A stretch of 5,097 nucleotides of DNA from Sivonenia sp049582005 (lineage in GTDB: Bacteria; Cyanobacteriota; Cyanobacteriia; Gloeobacterales; PMM-0068), in the NCBI GenBank assembly GCA_049582005.1, contig JBAUTB010000080.1:1-5097 (forward strand), written 5' to 3'. A model generated the notes under the pieces. It made no database searches. It was not told the DNA's origin and was given only the letters and a program-made list of their open reading frames with translations. The position numbers were made by a program, and so were the translations under genes. Positions 1 through 5,097 of this stretch are shown piece after piece (position 1 is the stretch's first letter; the number at the start of each line of letters is the position of its first letter).

Positions 1-90
1 CTGTATCACCTACATCTCAAGCCAGGCAAGACTTAATTCTTTTCTCTCGTCCAAAATCAGCGAACCGACAGCACAAAGGCAGAAAATTCT

Positions 91-114
91 CCGCTTTCTA
101 GGAGCCTCCTGCGG
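91..114 (-). terminator. Weak hairpin, possible terminator
   Basis: CCGC at 91-94 pairs with GCGG at 111-114, and AGGA at 100-103 pairs with TCCT at 107-110, with a five-base bulge on one side. Read on the minus strand the hairpin is followed by AGAATTTTCT, a poor U-tract. It lies beyond the remnant at 153-378, where a terminator for leftward transcription could sit. The bulge and the short U-run make this a weak call. Confidence 0.2.
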
Positions 115-152
115 TCGTTACTATTTACTGACCTGACCAGGGAAAAATCCTA

Positions 153-378
153 CTCTACGGGGTAGACCTGCGGAATGTGGGCTGAATCAAAATTCCATGC
201 TGCAACTTTCTCGGCAAATTCTGGGGCCAGGTTCTGGCCATCTGGCGTCCGCACAGACGAACCGCTGATTCCTCCGACTGAGTAGCGCTTCCAGTTCCTC
301 GTACATAGTGTTACGACGCCTGACGGTCCGTGATACTCGTGTCAGCCCCTGTGCGAGGCGCTCAAGTCCACCAAGAGG
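153..378 (-). pseudogene. Possible frameshifted gene remnant, family not recognised
   Basis: No intact gene is present, but two overlapping minus-strand frames read like protein. One frame is open from 378 down to a TGA at 189-187 and gives a charged helical stretch including TVRRRNTMYEELEALLS. The other is open from 341 down to a TAG at 152-150, and its last half includes RTPDGQNLAPEFAEKVAAW and ends IPQVYPVE. Neither frame has a sensible start codon with a ribosome binding site, so a shift from the first frame to the second within a decayed gene would explain both. The second frame is the same frame as the binding-protein gene upstream, beyond its TAA at 404-402 and a further TGA at 344-342. 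I do not recognise the family and assign no function. The alternative is that these are chance open frames; the protein-like composition is the only support. Confidence 0.33.
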
Positions 379-401
379 TCATCGACGCGGATCTTGTTTG
401 C

Positions 402-1514
402 TTACTTTATACCTTGCATGCACTCCTTTGGATCAATGACCCCAAGCCTCTTGACAATCTTGAAATTACCGTTGTTCGCCTGGGCAATGTACATGTTCAT
501 TCGAACGTGATGCTGACCGGGCACCATTTCAGCTGGACCGCCCGGCCCCTCAGCGATCTTTGCGTGGTCTAGTGCCTTGATGACATCTTCTTGATTTAGC
601 GAGCCTGCCTCTTTCACAGCGGCCTCCCAAAGCCTCAGACCTCGGTACATGCCCGTACTCGCACTGCCAGCAGTGAACTTGGCACCGCCTGGATAGAGCT
701 TGTCGTACTGATTGAGTAGTTGTTTACTGAATGGATCGCTGATGTTCTGGTAGTAGTCGAGGCAACTGTACATACCCTCCACGTGTGCGGCTGGCAAAAA
801 GGTAAGGAAGTTCTCCTCAAAGTACGTGCAGACTAGATATCCACCTCGCTTCGTGAAGCCAGCGTTGTAAAGCTGCTCGAGGAATGGCGCAAGCCCAGGA
901 GGAACGATCGTATTGAATACCACCTCTGCACCACTGGTCATGATCTTGTCAACAGTCTTGCCAAAGTCAGTGTGATCGAGGGGAAAGTACTCCTCTCCGA
1001 CTATCGCGCCACCGTTGGCCGTGGCAAGTTCACGGACCTTCTTGTTCATAATGTGTGGCCAAATATAGTCAGCTGACGGCAAGTAGAATTTCTTCGCCCC
1101 CGTTTGTTGCATTAGCCAGGGAATGAGAGGTTCAAGCTGCTGCGCTGGCACCGGGCCGGTACAGAAGATGAGCGGGTCACATTCCTGTCCCTCGTATTGC
1201 TCTGGGTAAATGTAAAGCTTCTTGCCCTTCACTACAGCAGGACCCTTGATAGCCTGCCTCGTGGAGCTATAAATGCCACCGAAGATCACATCCACTTGAT
1301 CTTGCTGGACGAGTTTCGTAGCTTTGGCTTCCGCCACACTGTCTGTAGTTTCACTGTCCTCAAGGTACAGATCTATCTGCTGCCCCAACAAGCCACCCTT
1401 TGCATTGATGTCATTAATCACCATTTTGGCCACGTTCGCATTGGCGATACCCAAGAACGAGAGTGGACCTGTCTGGTCCGTGATTACTCCCACCTTGATC
1501 GATGATTCGTTCAT
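402..1514 (-). CDS. Amide/urea-type substrate-binding protein (Peripla_BP_5, UrtA/FmdD/AmiC-like), no signal peptide
   Basis: This 370-residue protein has the two-lobed type I periplasmic-binding fold used by ABC importers for urea, short amides and branched-chain amino acids, and by the cytoplasmic amide sensor AmiC. Family landmarks in order: first strand IKVGVITDQTGPLSF (6-20), the INAKGGLLGQ turn (36-45), FGGIYSSTRQA (78-88), the subfamily hallmark YPEQYEGQEC (103-112), SADYIWP (147-153), GEEYFPLDHTDFG (173-185) and VVFNTIVPPG (198-207). QYEGxEC and GEEYxPLxHTDF are typical of UrtA/FmdD proteins. Length is close to mature UrtA or AmiC. The ATG at 1514 is chosen because AGGAGAG lies six bases upstream; a TTG at 1532 would place that site inside the gene. 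An in-frame TAA at 1541-1539 rules out a longer N-terminus, so there is no export signal. It may therefore be a cytosolic ligand sensor, or an importer component whose leader has been lost. The ligand cannot be read from the sequence. Lysine is mostly AAG, unlike bioB and valS. Confidence 0.92.
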   Translation of the reverse strand: MNESSIKVGVITDQTGPLSFLGIANANVAKMVINDINAKGGLLGQQIDLYLEDSETTDSVAEAKATKLVQQDQVDVIFGGIYSSTRQAIKGPAVVKGKKLYIYPEQYEGQECDPLIFCTGPVPAQQLEPLIPWLMQQTGAKKFYLPSADYIWPHIMNKKVRELATANGGAIVGEEYFPLDHTDFGKTVDKIMTSGAEVVFNTIVPPGLAPFLEQLYNAGFTKRGGYLVCTYFEENFLTFLPAAHVEGMYSCLDYYQNISDPFSKQLLNQYDKLYPGGAKFTAGSASTGMYRGLRLWEAAVKEAGSLNQEDVIKALDHAKIAEGPGGPAEMVPGQHHVRMNMYIAQANNGNFKIVKRLGVIDPKECMQGIK

Positions 1515-1520
1515 GGCATT

Positions 1521-1527
1521 CTCTCCT
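1521..1527 (-). promoter_or_regulatory. Strong ribosome binding site deciding the start of the binding-protein gene
   Basis: The minus strand reads AGGAGAG here, six bases (AATGCC) before the ATG at 1514. This favours 1514 over the in-frame TTG at 1532. Confidence 0.85.
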
Positions 1528-1569
1528 ATCAAAACTGGTTATTGGTGAATAGGCGCGGTCTTTTGAAGG

Positions 1570-1607
1570 GTGTACTCACACATGTGTCTTGACTTGACAT
1601 GCTACAC
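1570..1607. promoter_or_regulatory. Nested inverted repeats, possible operator upstream of the binding-protein gene
   Basis: A perfect ten-base palindrome ACACATGTGT lies at 1578-1587. CATGTGTC (1581-1588) is partly mirrored by GACATG (1596-1601), and the outer arms GTGTA (1570-1574) and TACAC (1603-1607) are also complementary. The cluster starts 56 bases upstream of the ATG at 1514, where a regulator or leader structure could act. The dyads do not share one centre, so either a protein-binding site or a chance cluster is possible. Confidence 0.3.
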
Positions 1608-1711
1608 GTCTCTAGAAAGCATGCTCACCGTTATATAGGTTACGTTTATTGAAGCCTGCTCGCCATGCCCAACTATTTATTAACTCAAGAAGATCCAAGT
1701 CAAGCAGCTCT

Positions 1712-2746
1712 TTAAGCGATGGTCACTGGTTCCAAGATAGAACCTTCCTCCAAAGGAGAGCCATCCGCTGCTTCTAATACGAATCCAGCATCTCGGATCA
1801 TCTCCCAGTCTGCATGGGCAGCCTGTCCGGGTGTAGTCAAATAATCACCTACAAAAATAGAATTGGCGGCATAAAGACCAAGGGGCTGGAGAGAACGCAA
1901 ATGGACCTCGCGCCCTCCTGCGATACGAATTTCTTGGGACGGCAGCAGGAATCGGTATAAACAGAGGACCCGCAAACATTTACGCGGATTTAGTTCTTGA
2001 ATTCCTGCAAAGGGCGTGCCCGCAATCGGTATCAAAAAATTAAGGGGAACACTTGTGACTTCTAATTTCCGTAGAGAAAGGGCAAGGTCGATGATGTCAT
2101 CATCGCTCTCACCCATGCCGATAATGCCCCCGGAGCACGTGGTGATTCCGGCTGCTTTCACATTCTGGACGGTCTGGGCACGGTCATCAAAGGTATGCGT
2201 TGTACAAATATCCGTATGATATTGCTCTGACGTATTGAGGTTATGGTTTACCCGATCTACTCCTGCTGCCGCCAGACGGTGAGTTTGCTCTTCATTTAGA
2301 AGTCCCAGGCAGGCACATATTTTTAAGTCATGGTTCGATTTGATGGCCCGAACGGTGTCTAGAACTTCATGGAATACCCGTTCACTGGGAGAACGGCCCG
2401 AAATAACCAGACAGAAGGTTCCCGCTTTTAATGCTGCAGCTCGGGCTGCGGCTTCGAGAATCTTTTGCTGGGCCATGAAGGGATATTTATCAATTTCAGC
2501 AGTGGAAATTTTGGATTGAGAGCAATAGTGACAATCTTCTGGGCATAGCCCACTCTGGGCATTCAGGAGGTAATGCAACCGTACTCGATTCCCCCAATAA
2601 TGCCGACGTACTCGATAGGCCGCCGCTAATTGCTCCAGCAACACTTCATCAGGAGCCCTAAGAACAGCTCGTGCTTCTTCACGACTTATGAGGTCGCCAA
2701 CTAGAGTACGGTCAGCAAGCTGATTCCAAGAGGGAAAATTGGTCAT
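1712..2746 (-). CDS. bioB: Biotin synthase BioB
   Basis: BioB is a cytoplasmic radical-SAM enzyme that inserts sulfur into dethiobiotin, the last step of biotin synthesis. The radical-SAM cluster motif is CPEDCHYC, with C68, C72 and C75 binding the [4Fe-4S] cluster and SAM. The ligands of the second, sacrificial [2Fe-2S] cluster are all present: C112 (GTFCLVISG), C144 (KICACLG), C204 (TTCSGG) and R279 (IAGGRE). Further signatures are VNHNLNTS (166-173), GMGES (210-214) and ANSIFVGDYLTT (294-305). At 344 residues it has normal length and looks catalytically complete; the IAGGREVHLRSLQPLGLY region is of Bacillus type. The ATG at 2746 is chosen because the protein becomes BioB-like there. A GTG at 2824 would add 26 residues with no BioB character and overlap the Uma2 fragment; neither start has a strong ribosome binding site. 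No other bio gene is visible, so the rest of the pathway must lie elsewhere or be absent. Lysine is AAA in 8 of 9 cases. Confidence 0.97.
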   Translation of the reverse strand: MTNFPSWNQLADRTLVGDLISREEARAVLRAPDEVLLEQLAAAYRVRRHYWGNRVRLHYLLNAQSGLCPEDCHYCSQSKISTAEIDKYPFMAQQKILEAAARAAALKAGTFCLVISGRSPSERVFHEVLDTVRAIKSNHDLKICACLGLLNEEQTHRLAAAGVDRVNHNLNTSEQYHTDICTTHTFDDRAQTVQNVKAAGITTCSGGIIGMGESDDDIIDLALSLRKLEVTSVPLNFLIPIAGTPFAGIQELNPRKCLRVLCLYRFLLPSQEIRIAGGREVHLRSLQPLGLYAANSIFVGDYLTTPGQAAHADWEMIRDAGFVLEAADGSPLEEGSILEPVTIA

Positions 2747-2810
2747 AGGGTTTCCAAAGATGCCTTTTGAGCATGGTAGTACAAATCCCCCGGCCTTCTC
2801 ATAAAGACCC

Positions 2811-3089
2811 CTACCAAATCTCACTCAAATCCAAAACAAACTTAGTAAGCAATGGATCACCACTCACGGTAGAAGGATTATCCAATTCCTCTATGGGAGA
2901 AGAAGGACGGTAGACATAGATCTTACGTTGCAAGCGGTCAATTAACCAGCCAAGAGACATTCCATTATCGATATATTCCAGCATCTTTTCCTGCAACATC
3001 TTTAAGCCGTCTATTTCTGAACGTAACTCAATCATAAAATCAGGATAGATAGGAGCCTCTGAGTCAAAAGCTATTATTTCTGTGACCAT
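2811..3089 (-). CDS. Uma2-family (DUF820) nuclease, C-terminal fragment
   Basis: This 92-residue frame matches the C-terminal half of Uma2 proteins, putative PD-(D/E)xK restriction-like endonucleases of about 190 residues found in many copies in Cyanobacteria and other environmental bacteria. Family sequence begins near residue 12: PIYPDFMIELRS (13-24), then LKMLQEKMLEYIDNG (29-43), LGWLIDRLQRKIYVYRP (46-62), and the usual tail with DNPSTVSGD and FVLDLSEIW. The N-terminal half, including the RPD segment that normally precedes this part, is missing. An in-frame TAG 12-14 bases before the ATG closes the frame, and I could not find the missing half in the sequence up to valS. A GAGG lies six bases before the ATG, so translation is possible. 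The role of intact Uma2 proteins is poorly known, and this piece probably lacks activity. It may be a decayed gene or a retained short protein. It sits 64 bases upstream of bioB on the same strand. Confidence 0.78.
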   Translation of the reverse strand: MVTEIIAFDSEAPIYPDFMIELRSEIDGLKMLQEKMLEYIDNGMSLGWLIDRLQRKIYVYRPSSPIEELDNPSTVSGDPLLTKFVLDLSEIW

Positions 3090-3293
3090 GCGGAACCTCG
3101 ACTAGGTCTGGATTCGCCCAGTGTAGCGTTGGTGAATATATTTCTGGAGGCGTTGTTAAGCACACAGAGTTTACTGGTTTATTTTATGGACAAGTGTACA
3201 TCTATTCGTGTTCGGGGACTACGCGTCTCAAGGGAGGACGCAGCATAATCCACTCCTGTATGGCACGATTAGCCTAAGAGCTATTTATGTGTC
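3090..3293. other. Divergent intergenic region between the Uma2 fragment and valS
   Basis: Promoters for the leftward Uma2-bioB pair and the rightward valS gene are expected in these 204 bases. The plus strand is AT-rich around 3171-3187 but no -35/-10 pair with normal spacing is convincing on either strand. There is no T-box: the GGGTGGNACCGCG antiterminator sequence is absent. No Uma2-like N-terminal coding sequence is visible on the minus strand. A small hairpin lies at 3223-3241. Confidence 0.5.
3223..3241 (+). promoter_or_regulatory. Small hairpin in the presumed valS leader
   Basis: GCGTCTC at 3223-3229 pairs with GAGGACGC at 3234-3241, with one bulged G and an AAGG loop, giving seven base pairs. 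It ends 52 bases before the valS ATG and is not followed by a T-run, so it is not a simple terminator. Its presence in the transcript and any role are inference. Confidence 0.25.
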
Positions 3294-5097
3294 ATGCCCC
3301 AAGCCACCCTTCCCCCGCAATACAATCCCTTTGAGACAGAATCCCTGTGGCAAAAGCACTGGGAGGAGAAAGACTTTTACACCGTTGATGCCCATGGACC
3401 AGGGGAGCCCTATTGCATCATGATTCCTCCACCTAATGTCACGGGGAATCTGCACATCGGTCATGCGCTGACCAATACACTCCAGGATGTTTTGATTCGA
3501 TATCATCGGATGCGGGGCTACAAAGCCCTTTGGCTCCCAGGGACTGACCACGCAGGAATTGCGACTCAAACGGTGGTGGAACGGGAATTAGGCCGTGAAG
3601 CCCTGGAATATACCAAGCAATATGGGGAATTGGCCGAACAACAAAAGAAGAAAGCTTCTCTAGCCGGTGCTGAGCAACGCAAAGCCATGAGTCGAAATGA
3701 ATTTTTTGACCGGGTTTGGCAGTGGAAAGAAAAGTATGGTGGCGAAATTGTTAATCAATTGAAGCGCTTGGGCTGCTCCTGTGATTGGTCGCGGGAACGC
3801 TTCACGATGGATGAAGGGCTTTCCCAGGCTGTCGTCGAAGCTTTTGTGGGAATGTATGAAAAAGGCCTGATTTACCGTGGCGAATACATGGTGAACTGGT
3901 GTCCCGCTTCAATATCTGCGGTATCTGATTTAGAAGTGGAGAACAAAGAAGTCGATGGAAGCCTGTGGTATTTCCGCTATCCCATTAAAAATGAGCCTGA
4001 CCATTATCTAGTCGTCGCTACTACTAGGCCGGAAACGATGCTGGGAGATACGGCAGTAGCGGTGAATCCTAAAGATAATCGCTATAAAGATTTGATTGGG
4101 AAAACGATTCTGTTGCCGATTCAAAATAGAGAGATCCCGATTATCGGAGATGAAATTCTCGTTGATCCCGAAGTGGGAACTGGATGCGTAAAGGTTACTC
4201 CAGCCCATGATCCCAATGATTTTGCTACAGGTAAAAGGCATGACCTCCCCTTTATCAATATTCTCAACATTGATGGGACAATTAATGAAAATGGAGGTCC
4301 TTTTACAGGACAGGATCGCTTTGAAGCCCGCAAGAATGTAGTGGCCTGGTTTGAAGAACATGGGCTTCTAGAAAAAGTTGATCCCTACCGACATTCAGTG
4401 CCTTTCTCCCAACGCGGTGGAGTTCCTATTGAACCACTGCTATCAACGCAATGGTTCGCAAAAATGGAGCCTTTGGCGGAAAGGACTTTAGCTGCTCTAG
4501 ACGAGAAAAATGAACCTCATTTTGTACCAGAACGATGGGCTAAAGTATATCGAGATTGGTTAGAAAATATTCAAGATTGGTGTATTTCCCGTCAGTTATG
4601 GTGGGGACATCAAATTCCAGCCTGGTATTTCGTCAAAGACGGGATCGTTCAAAAAGGAAAGGATGATCCGATTATCGTTGCCCGGATGGAAGAAGAAGCA
4701 TATCTCAAAGCCCGTGAACAATTTGGTCCAAATATTCAACTTGAACGAGATGAAGATGTTTTAGACACTTGGTTCTCTTCTGGATTGTGGCCCTTTTCCA
4801 CTTTAGGTTGGCCGGAAGAAACCACTGATTTCAAAACCTTTTATCCCACATCCGTACTCGTTACTGGATTCGACATTATCTTCTTTTGGGTGGCCCGAAT
4901 GACGATGATGGCTCATGAATTCACCGGGAAAATTCCATTTAAAGACGTATATATTAATGGCCTTGTTCTGGATGAAAAAGGCCAGAAAATGTCTAAAAGC
5001 AAAGGCAATGGGATCGATCCTCTAGAACTGATGGATCGTTATGGGACCGATGCTCTACGTTTTACCCTGGTTTCTCAGGTAGCAGGAGCAGGTCAAG
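3294..5097 (+). CDS. valS: Valyl-tRNA synthetase, 3' end beyond the window
   Basis: ValS charges tRNA-Val with valine in the cytoplasm and hydrolyses mischarged Thr-tRNA-Val. The frame stays open for 601 codons to the window end, about two thirds of the usual 880-960 residues; the anticodon-binding domain and C-terminal coiled coil are cut off. Class I catalytic motifs are HIGH (54-57, in PPPNVTGNLHIGH) and KMSKS (565-569). The editing domain follows NWCPAS (201-206) and contains TTRPETMLGDT (243-253) and GTGCVKVTPAHD (295-306). The catalytic domain resumes at STQWF (384-388), with WCISRQLWWGHQIPAWY (429-445) and DTWFSSG (491-497). The start at 3294 is the first ATG after an in-frame TAG at 3270, and MPQATLPPQYNPFETESLW is a typical ValS N-terminus. 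The ribosome binding site is weak (AAGAG, about 13 bases upstream). Residues 100-136 form a connector about 24 residues longer than in the cyanobacterial sequences I recall. It is divergent from the Uma2-bioB pair. Lysine is AAA about 26 times and AAG 9 times. Confidence 0.97.
   Translation, partial: MPQATLPPQYNPFETESLWQKHWEEKDFYTVDAHGPGEPYCIMIPPPNVTGNLHIGHALTNTLQDVLIRYHRMRGYKALWLPGTDHAGIATQTVVERELGREALEYTKQYGELAEQQKKKASLAGAEQRKAMSRNEFFDRVWQWKEKYGGEIVNQLKRLGCSCDWSRERFTMDEGLSQAVVEAFVGMYEKGLIYRGEYMVNWCPASISAVSDLEVENKEVDGSLWYFRYPIKNEPDHYLVVATTRPETMLGDTAVAVNPKDNRYKDLIGKTILLPIQNREIPIIGDEILVDPEVGTGCVKVTPAHDPNDFATGKRHDLPFINILNIDGTINENGGPFTGQDRFEARKNVVAWFEEHGLLEKVDPYRHSVPFSQRGGVPIEPLLSTQWFAKMEPLAERTLAALDEKNEPHFVPERWAKVYRDWLENIQDWCISRQLWWGHQIPAWYFVKDGIVQKGKDDPIIVARMEEEAYLKAREQFGPNIQLERDEDVLDTWFSSGLWPFSTLGWPEETTDFKTFYPTSVLVTGFDIIFFWVARMTMMAHEFTGKIPFKDVYINGLVLDEKGQKMSKSKGNGIDPLELMDRYGTDALRFTLVSQVAGAGQ

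Larger units (their letters stand above)
1515..1711. other. Intergenic region between bioB and the binding-protein gene
   Basis: Both flanking genes are on the minus strand, so this should hold the 3' end of bioB and the promoter of the binding-protein gene. The minus strand has an AT-rich TATATAA at 1638-1632 that could be a -10 element, but no good -35 lies at the right distance. No stable GC hairpin followed by a T-run is visible after the bioB stop. The inverted-repeat cluster at 1570-1607 is the only structured element. Confidence 0.5.

Noticed and set aside
320..345. CTGAC/GTCAG inverted repeat after the binding-protein stop as a terminator
   Set aside because: The stem is only five pairs with a 16-base loop and no T-run follows.
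330..572. Plus-strand open frame of 80 codons
   Set aside because: Its right part is antisense to the well-supported binding-protein gene and the product has no family resemblance.
1197..1548. Two plus-strand open frames of 102 and 74 codons
   Set aside because: Both lie almost entirely opposite the 5' part of the binding-protein gene and look like shadows of its codons.
1594..1622. Consensus-looking plus-strand -35 TTGACA at 1594-1599
   Set aside because: At 17 bases spacing the -10 position reads AAGCAT, and no plus-strand gene follows.
2016..2219. Plus-strand open frame of 67 codons
   Set aside because: It is wholly antisense to bioB and encodes nothing recognisable.
2747..2824. GTG at 2824 as the bioB start
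   Set aside because: The extra 26 residues are not BioB-like, there is no ribosome binding site, and the start would overlap the Uma2 stop; the ATG at 2746 gives a normal-length BioB.
3208..3423. GTG-started plus-strand frame running into valS
   Set aside because: It overlaps the first 130 bases of valS in another frame, and its product is not protein-like.
4008..4361. Minus-strand open frames of 117 and 70 codons
   Set aside because: They are antisense to the ValS editing domain, which reads without interruption on the plus strand.
1..5097. CRISPR arrays, tRNA or rRNA genes, insertion-sequence ends
   Set aside because: No regularly spaced repeats, no tRNA-like folds with a recognisable T-loop, and no transposase sequence or paired terminal repeats were seen on reading both strands.

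Overview
The window holds ordinary bacterial chromosome, and I did not find a new multi-gene system in it. Three genes are clear. On the minus strand there is an amide/urea-type substrate-binding protein with no signal peptide (402-1514) and biotin synthase bioB (1712-2746). On the plus strand there is the first 601 codons of valyl-tRNA synthetase valS (3294 to the window end). A short C-terminal piece of a Uma2-family nuclease (2811-3089, minus) lies just upstream of bioB.

Layout: 1-401 has no intact gene. Its minus strand carries protein-like sequence split over two frames, which looks like a gene remnant, plus a weak hairpin. The binding-protein gene has a strong ribosome binding site and an upstream region with nested inverted repeats (1570-1607). 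The 197-bp gap to bioB (1515-1711) shows no convincing terminator. The Uma2 fragment and bioB are read in the same direction and may share a transcript. A 204-bp gap (3090-3293) separates them from divergent valS and should hold promoters for both directions, but no consensus promoter stands out.

How the genes relate: bioB and valS are unrelated housekeeping functions (last step of biotin synthesis; charging tRNA-Val) and no other bio gene is visible. The binding protein has no permease, ATPase or amidase partner within the window. It also uses lysine codons in the opposite way from bioB and valS (mostly AAG against mostly AAA), so the left third may have a different history from the right two thirds.

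Organism: a free-living bacterium with middling base composition. BioB resembles the Bacillus-type sequences, ValS resembles cyanobacterial-type sequences, and Uma2 proteins are common in Cyanobacteria and several environmental phyla. These mixed signals do not fix a phylum; an uncultured environmental lineage is my inference only.
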